DNA from: Io17-Chloro-G2 sp965226825
GTDB taxonomy: Bacteria > Chloroflexota > Dehalococcoidia > Lucifugimonadales > UBA3495
Length of the DNA stretch: 64,000 bases
NCBI GenBank assembly: GCA_965226825.1
Contig: CBDDED010000003.1
Span: 744,001 to 808,000, forward strand
Direction of reading: 5' to 3'
In this document: positions 34,971-43,800 of the stretch, piece after piece
Numbering within the stretch: the first letter of the stretch is position 1
Layout of the letters: every line of letters begins with the position of its first letter
The notes under the pieces: generated by a model
The model's input: the letters and a program-made list of their open reading frames with translations, nothing else
Databases searched by the model: none
What the model was told of the DNA's origin: nothing
Made by a program: the position numbers and the translations under genes

Positions 34971-36161
34971 ATGAAATTCTCTGATCGGCTGGGCAAACTT
35001 GCCCCCTACCCTTTCGTGGAAATTTCCCGGATCATCGCGGAGAAGCGCGCGGCGGGCGCCGACGTAGTGACTTTCGGCATCGGCGACCCGGACATCCCAA
35101 CTCCCCAACCCATCATCAATCGACTTCTTCAGGCATCCGAGGTTCCGGCCAACCACCGGTACCCGGAAACCGACGGGTTACCCGAATGCCGCCGGGCGAT
35201 GGCCCAATGGTACGAGGCCCGTTTCGGAGTCAAGCTTGATCCGGATAAAGAAGTCCTTCCGCTGATCGGCGCGAAAGAGGGTATCGGCCACGCCGCATTT
35301 TGTTTCCTGGACCCCGGCGAGTTGGCCCTGATTCCCGACCCGGCCTATCCGGTTTACGGAGTAGGCACTATGTTCGCCGGCGCAGAAAGCTACACCATGC
35401 CCCTTTTACACCGCAACGGCTGGCTGCCGGACTTGGAAGCTATTCCGGCCGACGTGGCGGATAGGGCCAAGGCGATGTGGCTGAATTACCCCAACAACCC
35501 GACCAGTGCGGTGGCTTCCGATGAGGACCTGGCATCTGCAGTTGCTTACTGCCGGGACCACGACATCGCCCTGCTGCACGACGCCGCCTACAGCGAAGTT
35601 GGCTACGATGGCTACCAGGCGGCCAGCATGATGCAGATTGACGGCGGCAAGGAAGCCGGGTTGGAGTTCCACTCTCTGTCAAAGACCTACAACATGACGG
35701 GCTGGCGTATCGGAATGGCCGTGGGCAACTCCGATATGATCCGGGCCCTTTTCCAGATCAAGGCCAACCTGGACTCCGGAATACCTCAGGCCGTCCAGGA
35801 AATGGCAATGGAGGCCTTGACCGGCCCGCAGGACTGCGTAGCCGAAAACGTCGCTATATACAAAAGACGCCGCGACCGGGTGATCCAGGCTTTGACTTCC
35901 ATGGGATTGCAGGTGGATGTCCCCCAGGCCAGCCTCTACATTTGGGCGCCGGTCCCTGAAGGTTACAAATCGGCTGAGTTTGCCGCCCGACTCCTCGAAG
36001 AAATTGATATCGTGGTGACTCCCGGCTCCAGCTACGGGCAGTATGGAGAGGGGTACATCAGACTGTCTCTAACCACACCGGACCAACAGGTGGAAAAGGG
36101 ATGCCAGAAACTTGAAAACTGGCGAATCCCACCGCCCAATGGAGGCCAACCTGGTTCTTAA
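34971..36161 (+). CDS. dapL: LL-diaminopimelate aminotransferase
   Basis: A 396-residue class I/II aminotransferase on a PLP fold. It is consistent with DapL, which makes LL-diaminopimelate directly from tetrahydrodipicolinate. It reads MKFSDRLGKLAPYPFVEISR, DVVTFGIGDPDIPTP, NHRYPETDGLPECRRAMA, and LNYPNNPTSAVASDEDL. The PLP lysine is in FHSLSKTYNMTGWRIGMAVG, and VTPGSSYGQYGEGYIRLSLT follows. The specific assignment rests on the match to DapL-type openings and on the neighbouring dapF. A related aminotransferase cannot be fully excluded. hflX overlaps its 3' end. Confidence 0.9.
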   Translation: MKFSDRLGKLAPYPFVEISRIIAEKRAAGADVVTFGIGDPDIPTPQPIINRLLQASEVPANHRYPETDGLPECRRAMAQWYEARFGVKLDPDKEVLPLIGAKEGIGHAAFCFLDPGELALIPDPAYPVYGVGTMFAGAESYTMPLLHRNGWLPDLEAIPADVADRAKAMWLNYPNNPTSAVASDEDLASAVAYCRDHDIALLHDAAYSEVGYDGYQAASMMQIDGGKEAGLEFHSLSKTYNMTGWRIGMAVGNSDMIRALFQIKANLDSGIPQAVQEMAMEALTGPQDCVAENVAIYKRRRDRVIQALTSMGLQVDVPQASLYIWAPVPEGYKSAEFAARLLEEIDIVVTPGSSYGQYGEGYIRLSLTTPDQQVEKGCQKLENWRIPPPNGGQPGS

Positions 36162-37338
36162 AGGCGCCGCCAAACCAACAGATTCCGGACCCGAAAGGGC
36201 CATACTGGTCGCTGTGGAAATCAAGGGCCAGGAGAACCTTTGGGGTCTCAAAGACACGCTCAGCGAGTTGGCCTACCTGGTAAAGACCGCCGGTGGCGAA
36301 GTGGTTGGCAAAATCAGCCAAAGGTCGGATAGGCTTACCCAGACCTACATCGGCAAGGGCAAAGTCCAAGACCTGAAAGAAATGCTGGAGCGCCAGCGGG
36401 CCCAGGTAGCCATATTCGACGACGAACTTTCCCCGTCCCAACAACGGAACCTGGAAGACGCTCTGCAGGTCAAGGTAATCGACCGGACCGCACTGATCCT
36501 GGACGTGTTTTCCCGCCAAGCGCGGACCTACGAAGGGAAGCTACAGGTCGAATTGGCCCAACACCAGTACCTTTTGCCCCGATTGGCCGGCCAATGGTCG
36601 CACCTGGAACGGTTGGGCGGCGGCATCGGAACCAGGGGCCCCGGCGAAACCCAGTTGGAAACCGACCGGCGGCTGGTCCGCAACCGGATTCAGAAAATCC
36701 AGCAAGAGTTGGAAGGCGTGCGCAGTCGCCGGAGCCTGTACATGGGGCGGCGCAAAAAGGCGGGGATACCCAGCGCGACTTTGGTGGGCTACACCAACGC
36801 CGGGAAGAGCACCCTGTTCAACGCCCTCAGCGACGCCGGTGTACGGGCCGCCGACCAGCTATTCTCCACCCTGGACCCGGTTACTCGCCGGGTGCATCTT
36901 GCGTCGGGCGGAGAGCTCTTGCTTACCGACACGGTGGGATTCATACAGAAACTTTCACCCACGGTCGTAGCGGCGTTTCGGGCCACGCTGGAGGAAGTAG
37001 CCGGCTCGGATATTCTGTTGCACGTGGTGGACGTTACCCATCCTAAGGCCCCACACCAAACCGAAGTTGTCGAGAATACGTTGGAATCCCTGGGCCTTGG
37101 CCTGCGTCCCCGAATTCTCGTGTTGAACAAAGTGGACCTTCTGGGAGCCGACGACGGGGAAACGTCTGAAATCCCGTCGGAGCGCCAACGGGCTCAACCC
37201 AGTGTGCTGGTTTCGGCCGCCAAGGGTTGGAACCTCAAAGTCCTGCTGCGCCGGATCGAGGAACTGCTGGCGGCCGGCGACAGTCCCGCAATGGTGGTCG
37301 GCCACGGCGCCACCAGCAAAGCTGTCCCGTCACGCTGA
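36139..37338 (+). CDS. hflX: GTPase HflX
   Basis: A roughly 399-residue ribosome-associated GTPase involved in ribosome rescue and splitting. The N-terminal domain has AILVAVEIKG, a glycine-rich YIGKGKVQDLKE and RTALILDVFSRQARTYEGKL. QLAGQWSHLERLGGGIGTRG-type helices and GPGETQLETDRR follow. The GTPase core has G1 GYTNAGKST, G3 DTVGFIQKL and G4 LNKVDLL. The start is uncertain between ATG 36139 and TTG 36112. Either overlaps the dapL stop. No hfq lies nearby. It ends the housekeeping run before the tRNA genes. Confidence 0.93.
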   Translation: MEANLVLKGAAKPTDSGPERAILVAVEIKGQENLWGLKDTLSELAYLVKTAGGEVVGKISQRSDRLTQTYIGKGKVQDLKEMLERQRAQVAIFDDELSPSQQRNLEDALQVKVIDRTALILDVFSRQARTYEGKLQVELAQHQYLLPRLAGQWSHLERLGGGIGTRGPGETQLETDRRLVRNRIQKIQQELEGVRSRRSLYMGRRKKAGIPSATLVGYTNAGKSTLFNALSDAGVRAADQLFSTLDPVTRRVHLASGGELLLTDTVGFIQKLSPTVVAAFRATLEEVAGSDILLHVVDVTHPKAPHQTEVVENTLESLGLGLRPRILVLNKVDLLGADDGETSEIPSERQRAQPSVLVSAAKGWNLKVLLRRIEELLAAGDSPAMVVGHGATSKAVPSR

Positions 37339-37652
37339 TCAACTCCGATAACGGTCCATCAACTCCGGCCCGTCCTGAACAATTCGGAGCGGTTACGCTA
37401 CTCCGACCTATTTTTTCGGCCCCTATTCTCCTTGAGGTGTTGGGTCGCACAAGATATGTTATGTTACCTTACGGGCTCACGGGGGTTTACATAACGAACT
37501 TTTCCCCATTTTTACGACTCTTAGCGACTACTGGCGGTCCTGCCGAATCCGGCGCGCTAAGGGTGAGAAGGCGGACCGAACCGAGTGCAGGACGGCTTGG
37601 CACGAATCTCGGTGGGCTCGGGCGTCAGCAACCCTGGCGACGTTTCGCGGGG
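37339..37652. other. Intergenic region before tRNA cluster
   Basis: About 310 bp between hflX and the tRNA-Val promoter. No gene or clear hairpin terminator seen. Confidence 0.4.
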
Positions 37653-37681
37653 TTGCGTGGGATTCCGGGCTTGCCTATAAT
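37653..37681 (+). promoter_or_regulatory. Promoter for tRNA cluster
   Basis: -35 TTGCGT (37653-37658) and a perfect -10 TATAAT (37676-37681) are separated by 17 bp. The tRNA-Val gene starts 19 bp after the -10. This is a textbook housekeeping-sigma promoter. Confidence 0.75.
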
Positions 37682-37700
37682 CTATGCCGGTCACTATTTC

Positions 37701-37776
37701 GGGCGGTTAGCTCAGTGGTTAGAGCGCCTCGTTCACACCGAGGAGGCCGGAGGTTCAAATCCTCCATCGCCCACCA
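37701..37776 (+). tRNA. tRNA-Val (CAC)
   Basis: A 76-nt cloverleaf. Acceptor GGGCGGT pairs with ATCGCCC, the D-arm is AGCTCAGTGGTTAGAGC, and the anticodon stem CTCGT/ACGAG-like arm carries CAC at 37734-37736. The T-arm is GGAGGTTCAAATCCTCC. The CCA end is encoded (37774-37776). Confidence 0.97.
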
Positions 37777-37830
37777 TTAGCCGGCCCCGTGTGTGCCTTT
37801 GATAAATGGGCAAGAACGGGGGCTGAACAT

Positions 37831-37916
37831 GCCGAGGTGGCGGAACGGCAGACGCGCTGCGTTCAGGGCGCAGTGTCCTTACGGATGTGTGGGTTCAAAT
37901 CCCACTCTCGGCACCA
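37831..37916 (+). tRNA. tRNA-Leu (CAG)
   Basis: An 86-nt class II tRNA. Acceptor GCCGAGG pairs with TCTCGGC (one G-U pair), the anticodon CAG lies at 37864-37866 inside a CTGCG/CGCAG stem, and there is a long variable arm. The T-arm GTGGGTTCAAATCCCAC is followed by an encoded CCA. Confidence 0.97.
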
Positions 37917-38016
37917 CAAAGATGCCTTTAGCGAGTGGCTTGAGGCTCCCGGGTCTTAGGGCCCTGGTTTTACCATCAGTTGAGGAGTCGGGGCGGCACG
38001 GCCCCACCTCAATCAT

Positions 38017-38092
38017 GCGCTTGTAGCTCAGCGGATAGAGCGCTGCCCTGCGGAGGCAGAGGTCGTGGGTTCAAATCCCGCCAAGCGCACCA
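38017..38092 (+). tRNA. tRNA-Arg (GCG)
   Basis: A 76-nt cloverleaf. Acceptor GCGCTTG pairs with CAAGCGC, and the anticodon GCG lies at 38050-38052 in a CTGCC/GGCAG stem. The T-loop is GGGTTCAAATCCC, and CCA is encoded at 38090-38092. The last 14 nt are repeated exactly at 38653-38666, beyond the hicBA genes. Confidence 0.97.
38079..38092 (+). repeat. attL-like direct repeat inside tRNA-Arg
   Basis: Fourteen bases covering the tRNA acceptor 3' strand and CCA, identical to 38653-38666. Confidence 0.75.
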
Positions 38093-38219
38093 CAGTGCAT
38101 TGAGTACGTATCTGGGTGCGACGATTCCCCTACTCTAAAACTCAGCGTTCCAGCTGAACCAAGGTGTGGTGTGTTGGGTGCTGTGGACCTGCTCCCGGAG
38201 TCACTGGAGAAACCAACAG

Positions 38220-38435
38220 ATGCGGAATGAATTCTTTGCAATCATTGAACGGGATGAAGATTGGTTCACGGCGTATTGTCCCGAATTACCCGGAGCCAAC
38301 GGCCAAGGGGCTACCAAGGAGTTGGCAAGGAAAAGCTTGGTTGAGGCTATCGAGTTGATACTGAAGGACCGACGGGAGGACGGACTTCGAGTTGCTATGC
38401 CTGACGCAATTCAGGAAACTGTCTCCATCGGGTGA
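38220..38435 (+). CDS. hicB: HicB-family antitoxin
   Basis: A 71-residue protein with the HicB partial RNase-H fold pattern: FFAIIERDEDWFTAYCPELP, then GANGQGATKELARKSLVEAI and ELILKDRRED. No separate DNA-binding tail is apparent, since it ends shortly after the core. The ATG at 38220 has GGAG about ten bases upstream. Upstream in-frame codons from 38166 have no support. The stop overlaps the toxin start (GTGA), giving the antitoxin-first order. HicB binds and neutralises HicA and usually represses its own promoter. Confidence 0.85.
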   Translation: MRNEFFAIIERDEDWFTAYCPELPGANGQGATKELARKSLVEAIELILKDRREDGLRVAMPDAIQETVSIG

Positions 38436-38620
38436 AACGGGGTTCGCTGCTTCGCCACCTTCGTCGTAACGGTTGTCGACCAAAACGTGAAGGACGAGCC
38501 CATTCCTTGTCGTGGAACTTGGAAACAGGCGCAGTTGAAGCAATTCCTCGCCACACTGAAATCCCCAATCGATTGGCCCGCAAGATATGTCGCAACCCTT
38601 CCGTACCCGAAATTGGCTGA
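38432..38620 (+). CDS. hicA: HicA-family mRNA interferase toxin
   Basis: A 62-residue double-stranded-RNA-binding-fold toxin: VKRGSLLRHLRRNGCRPKRE, the catalytic-histidine loop EGRAHSLSW, then AIPRHTEIPNRLARKICR. HicA cleaves mRNA when freed from HicB. The start is GTG 38432, overlapping the hicB stop by four bases. The gene ends 33 bp before the repeated tRNA end. The intact active-site loop suggests a working toxin. Confidence 0.85.
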   Translation: MKRGSLLRHLRRNGCRPKREGRAHSLSWNLETGAVEAIPRHTEIPNRLARKICRNPSVPEIG

Positions 38621-38652
38621 GACTATAAAAAGCTCACCCACCCTTTGAAAGG

Positions 38653-38666
38653 CGCCAAGCGCACCA
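38653..38666 (+). repeat. attR-like direct repeat of the tRNA-Arg 3' end
   Basis: An exact copy of 38079-38092. No other part of the tRNA is present here, so it is a duplicated end and not a second gene. Confidence 0.75.
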
Positions 38667-38772
38667 TTATTCTCCCATCAACCCAGCCCCGTTATCCACG
38701 TGTTTTTCTTCCTTCCCCGGGATGTCCCGGCCCGGGACCTGTCGCCGGGGAAGGATTGGTTTGGCTGAAAGG

Positions 38773-40380
38773 TCAGACCTTGAAGGCGTAGGGCATCATC
38801 TCTACCGGGACTTCGATCAAGGTCGGAGCATCTATCGCCAGGGACTCCTTTAGCGCGGCTTCCAAAGCCTCAGGTCCCTTGGCCCTCACACCCCTGGCAC
38901 CGAAAGACTCGGCGAATTTCACGAAATCAGGGTTACGCAGCGTTGCCCCATAGCCGCGGCCCTCAAACCGGGTGGTCTGGTCCCTCAACACGTTCCCGTA
39001 GGCTTCGTCGTTGAACACCACCACAACCACGTTGATGCCATGATTGACGGCCGTGGAAATCTCCTGGCAGTTGAACATGAACCCGCCGTCACCGGATATC
39101 GCCACCACCGGCTTGTCGGGTTTGGCGACTTTGGCTCCCAGGGCCGTGGGATAGGCAAACCCCAGGTTGCCGAAGTACGACGAGGTCAGGAAAGTGCGGG
39201 GCCCGAACACCGGGAAATGGGCCCGGCTGTAGTAGCCCAGCTGGGTCATTCCAGAAATTACAATCCCATCCTCGGGGATACCTGCCCGCAACGCGGCGAT
39301 GTAAGACTCCTGTGGCTCGACCTTGTAGAGATCGTCTTGGCGGGCGGCCTTGATCGCTTCCAACTCGGCCTGCCGGTTGGGTCGCGGAGCTCCCTTAGCG
39401 GCAAGAGCGGAGTGGAGGGATTCCAGGCACTCCCGGGCGTCAGCCTGGAGGCCGAAGGTGTCGGCGTAGTTCCGGCCCAACTCCTCGACGTCAATATCGA
39501 TTTGGATAACTTTTTGCCCCGACAAAAGGTTGGGGGTGGCCATCCGGGTGCCCACGGCCAGTATCACGTCGTGGCCAGACCCATCCTTGGCTATGGGATC
39601 GTCTCGCTGCCAGACCCCGCCCAGAGACAGGTAGTGTTTGTCGGATATTGCGCCTTTGCCTTCGGCCGTCGCCACCACCGGCGCCTGAAGGAACTCTGCC
39701 ACCTTGACCAGGGCTTCCGTGGCCTCAGATGCGATGGCCCCGCCCCCTACCCAAATCAAGGGATTGGCGGCGTCGGTCAGCATTTGAGCCGCGATGCTGA
39801 TTTGCTCCGGGCTGGCTGCTACCTGGCGCACTACTTCGGGCTCAATGAGGTCGATATCCGTGATCTCAGCCAGGGTTTCCGGTGGGATTTCAATCTCAAC
39901 AGGCCTGGGGCGGCCGGTTTTCAGCGCGGTCACGGCCTCGTGAACCATGGCCGGAATTTCAGCCGGGTCAAGCGCCCGTCGTGCGTACTTCGTGATGGGT
40001 TTGATAGATTCCAATTGATCGTTAACTTCATGGAGCATGCCGCGGTCAACGCCGATAAAGTCCCGCTCAATCTGCCCGCAAACCACCATGATTGGTGACG
40101 ACGCTGCATAGGCGGTCCCGATGGCGGCCGAGGCGTTCAGCAGTCCGGGGCCCGGCACCATTAAACAGGTAGCAATGCCTTCCCCACCGGCACGGGCGTA
40201 TCCGTCGGCCATGTACGCGGTGGCCTGCTCGTGGCGGGTATTTATGAACCGGATACCCGGCTCTTGGGCCAGTCCGTCCAATGCGTGGTACAACTGGACC
40301 CCTGGCAGTCCAAAAATTACCCTCACGCCCTCCAGGTACAGGGATTTGGCCAGGGCCTGGCCACCGGTCATCTTGGTCAT
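38773..40380 (-). CDS. Thiamine-diphosphate-dependent enzyme, acetolactate-synthase-like
   Basis: A 535-residue TPP enzyme of the AHAS/POX family. The Pyr domain has the cofactor-activating Glu in NTRHEQATAYMADGYAR (near residue 51), MVPGPGLLNASAAIG, and a central domain (LIWVGGGAIASEATEAL). The PP domain has the metal motif AISGDGGFMFNCQEISTAV followed by VVVFNDEAYGN. The length and lack of an FAD-binding signature I can recognise make true acetolactate synthase uncertain. Decarboxylases and oxalyl-CoA-type enzymes share this shape. The ATG follows GGAGG by eight bases. It stands alone, with no regulatory-subunit gene beside it. Confidence 0.85.
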   Translation of the reverse strand: MTKMTGGQALAKSLYLEGVRVIFGLPGVQLYHALDGLAQEPGIRFINTRHEQATAYMADGYARAGGEGIATCLMVPGPGLLNASAAIGTAYAASSPIMVVCGQIERDFIGVDRGMLHEVNDQLESIKPITKYARRALDPAEIPAMVHEAVTALKTGRPRPVEIEIPPETLAEITDIDLIEPEVVRQVAASPEQISIAAQMLTDAANPLIWVGGGAIASEATEALVKVAEFLQAPVVATAEGKGAISDKHYLSLGGVWQRDDPIAKDGSGHDVILAVGTRMATPNLLSGQKVIQIDIDVEELGRNYADTFGLQADARECLESLHSALAAKGAPRPNRQAELEAIKAARQDDLYKVEPQESYIAALRAGIPEDGIVISGMTQLGYYSRAHFPVFGPRTFLTSSYFGNLGFAYPTALGAKVAKPDKPVVAISGDGGFMFNCQEISTAVNHGINVVVVVFNDEAYGNVLRDQTTRFEGRGYGATLRNPDFVKFAESFGARGVRAKGPEALEAALKESLAIDAPTLIEVPVEMMPYAFKV

Positions 40381-40602
40381 AGATCAATCCTCCGATTGAC
40401 TTCTAGAATAAGGCTGGGCTCTCGAATGCATCCCAAAGTCGAAACCGACGACAGCCAAAGGTTCGACAGTCCTGGCCGTAATACTTACGGCCATGCCGCG
40501 CTCCCGACGTAGGGGAACCCAGGCCAGTATATCCCCTGACGGCTTCAAGGAAAAGGGCATGCGAGAGGCGTAAGGGAATCGTGGCCGGAAGACGCCGGGG
40601 GT

Positions 40603-40836
40603 CTAATCCCGATCCGGGGGGAATGGTATAGGAGTAGGGTCGTACGGCTCCAACCAGTCCTCGCGGTAAAACCCGCCCATCTTTTCCCCGGTCTCGGCGT
40701 CGGCCAGGGTGTAGGCGCCGTGGCTATCGAAATACCCCTTGCCGGTAATCAGGAACCTGCGCGGGGTTTCAGAGCCTGTAGCCACTCGCTCCCTTACTTC
40801 ATCGCCAAGGTTCCACTTGAACTGGGCTTCGACCAA
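40603..40836 (-). CDS. Small hypothetical protein
   Basis: A 77-residue soluble protein of the SH3-like or DUF1918-like size class. It begins QFKWNLGDEVRERVATGSET and continues with RRFLITGKGYFD and HGAYTLADAETGEK. It reads as a small beta barrel with a YREDWLEPYDP tail. The start is TTG 40836, with GGAG about ten bases upstream. It lies 55 bp downstream of lhr in the same direction, so it may be cotranscribed. No function can be given. Confidence 0.55.
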   Translation of the reverse strand: MVEAQFKWNLGDEVRERVATGSETPRRFLITGKGYFDSHGAYTLADAETGEKMGGFYREDWLEPYDPTPIPFPPDRD

Positions 40837-40890
40837 TTTATGTCAACTCCACGCCGGTTTCTGCCGCATGAGCCGGAGGTGAGATCCAGG

Positions 40891-43800
40891 TCACCTGTTC
40901 AATGAGGGGACTAAAGCTTCGGGTCCGGTATCGGTGGACCCGAAACGGTCTTGAAGTCCTCTGCGGGCCTGCGCCGTGGATTGTCCTGACGGCGATTGAT
41001 GAAGCAAAGACCTGGCTCGAGACAACGCCGACGAGTCCCCTCCGGAGCGGTCGATAACCTGGCCGCTTTCCAAAGAAGCAATGGGAACGCCGTCCCGGTA
41101 CACCAACCGGTTGCCCAGCAACGCCGGCGTCTTGGCTCCGGGGGTTAAGATACCAGCCAGGTTCAGCGGGTCGCATGCCGACACGACCACCAACTGCCCC
41201 GAAAGTTCCTGGTTTCCGACCTTGCGCAGCATTTCCACGGCCTCGGGCATGGCGAATTGCTCACCGACAAACCCGGCCACAAACCGCCCGCCCCTGATCT
41301 CTCCCCTGGCTTCCAACGTTCGCAATACCCTCACCAGGTCCCGCCACCGAGGCGCCATCGGCTCCCGGGCCAGCAATTCGGGGAACAGGATACCGTACCG
41401 AAGCAGCAACTGCCGGCCCCGAGCTTCTATCGGGTCTTCCTGGGGATCATCCGCCTCCAGCATTGACCAGCGCCTCTGTCCCCCAAAGCGTCGATTTCGA
41501 TTCCGCTTGAGCAACGGTCCGCGGCGGGCCTTGTTCTGGTTCCCTTGGATGCGGCGCCGCAGGGGTTCCAGGCCGTCGGCCGTGACCCGGCCGGCGCCTG
41601 CCAAACGCCACAACGCCTCTTCTACGTCGGAGGGAAGGCGACGGGTTGCGGAGATCATCTCGGGCAGAAAGCAGGCTCCTTTTTTGGAGAGCAGGTCCAG
41701 AATCTCCCCGGCCACCCCCGATTGATCGAGTTCCTCCTCCGTCGGATGGTCCCACAGCCAGTCCAAGGATTCTCGCAAAACCAAGGTGATTGGCGTGGTC
41801 CTGGACAAGGGCCCGCGGGTCGACAGGCTCTGCCCATTGGTGTTGGGTCGGGAAACCCGCCCCCAGACCACCTCGCCACCGAGGCACAGATGGTCCAGCA
41901 AGACACCCTGGTAGGGACTCATGCGGCTGGGCAGCAGTTCCGTTTCCACGGCTCCCGAGGCCGCCTCGAATCCCTGGAGTTGTTCGATTATGTCAAGCAG
42001 TCCGGCCTCACCTTCAAGCTTGGTCCCGGGCGTCAAGTGCTGCCATTCAAAGAGGAACCGTATGAAGACGGCCTGGGGCGCGGGTTCCACCTTGCGGCGC
42101 AAACCTCCGATGGTGGCCCGGTGGATTCTGGCCAGGGTGCGCCGGTCGCAAAATTCCTCGAGGCTTGCGTGGCCGTTGAGGCTGGGCCGGAACCTACCCC
42201 GCAGCACCAACCCCTGTAATTCCAGTTGACCCACCGCGTAGGCAACGTCGGAGATTTCGATGCCAAGAATTGCGGCAAACTCATCGCTGGTAAAAGGACC
42301 CGAACATTCCGACCACCCTCCCACGATAGCCAGCAGGGCGTCCTCCCGGGACAGACTGGGTGCGCTAAGGGAATGGACCGGGCCCGGCGTTTTCAGGGCC
42401 AGTTCCGGCATTGCCGACGAAACCAGGTGCACAGACTCGGTCGCAACCCAGGCGGCTCTATCGCCGGGCAACACGACCCGCATTGCCCGGCCGGTTTTCA
42501 CCAGTTCCTCAAACCAGTGGGTCGCTTCCGCTGAAAGGTCAGTCTTGGCCCGTCCGAGTTCTGATATTCTCGATATTCCAATATCCCCGGGCAGCAACCC
42601 CAGAATCAACAGCGCCTCATGAAGCTCATCTGCGTCCCGGATTCGAGGCCACGCGTTCGCCGTTTCTTCCCGGATTGCGTCCTGGTCCAAGGCGGCCAAG
42701 TCTCGGGCGTCATTGGGCAGCGCCCGGCGCAGGGACACCGCCCGAGCCCTCCTTTCCTCCAGGGGAGCATCGTCCAGGAAGGCGTAGGGGGCGGCGTTGA
42801 GAATCTGGTGAGAAAAGACTGAAGGTTGCACCGTGTCCCGAGCGTAAACTTGGATCTCCTCGGTCTCTATTCCCCGCAACACGCTCGTTAAACCATCCAG
42901 GTCCATGGCTTCGTTGAGACAATCCCGGATGGTCTCATAGACCAGCGGATGGTCCGGCGGCTCGATGTCGGCCGTCACCGCGTTGTCCTGGCAGGCGGTC
43001 TGGGCGGGGAATACCGCGGCCAACAGGTCATCGGAGCGCATACGCTGCAACGGCGCGGGCACCTTTTTGCCGGAGTTGTTGCGCTGCACCGCCAGGGCCC
43101 TGGTGGCGTCCCACCGCCACCTGACGCCAAACAGAGGCGACTGGAAAACCGCCTGCAACAACACCTCGGACACCGTGGCGCTGTTCAGGTAGCTGAATAT
43201 TTCCTCCAACGGGAAGGAAAGGTTGGGCCCCAGGGAAAGGTTGATTCCGTCATCGGTGGCGGCGGCCTGGAGTTCGAAATCGAAGGTCCGGCAGATTCGC
43301 TTCCTGAGAGCCATCCCCCAGGCCCGGTTGATTCGGCTCCCGAAGGGGGCGTGGATGATTAGCTGCATACCGCCGCTTTCGTCGAAAAACCGTTCGGCTA
43401 CCACCCGGCTACCGGTGGGTACAAAACCCAACACCCTGACGCCTTCTTCCACGTAGGCCACTATCTGCCGGGTGACGTCCGGAGAAGTGCCGGCTTCCGA
43501 GGCCAACCACCTGGCGGCATGTTCCGGATGGTCCAGCCTTTCGGCGATACACTCCCGGACCTGGGAGACCTCCTCGGAAAGCTCCCAGGTCCGTCCCGGC
43601 GCTTCACCCATCCAAAACGGCACACTGGGGCTCTTCCCCTGGGCGTCCTCCACCCGTATCTTTCCCCGCTCAACCCGGCGGATTTTCCACGGGGTATTTC
43701 CCAGGAGGAAGATGTCGCCGGCCATGCTTTCAATCGCGAAATCCTCGTTGACCGTGCCCACGAAGGTTTCATCAGGTTCGGCGATGACGTCATAGTCAGC

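Larger units (their letters stand above)
38079..38666 (+). mobile_element. Mini-island at tRNA-Arg carrying hicBA
   Basis: The tRNA-Arg 3' end CGCCAAGCGCACCA (38079-38092) recurs exactly at 38653-38666. The 560 bp between holds only the HicB and HicA genes. Direct repeats of a tRNA 3' end are the standard footprint of tyrosine-recombinase integration (attL/attR). No integrase is present, so the unit is either a relic or moved by one supplied elsewhere. Confidence 0.7.

Noticed and set aside
38653..38666. Second, damaged tRNA-Arg gene
   Set aside because: Only the last 14 nt are present. The D, anticodon and T arms are absent, so it is an attachment-site duplication.
39040..40098. 352-codon plus-strand open frame
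   Set aside because: Antisense shadow of the TPP enzyme gene, without ribosome site or known motifs.
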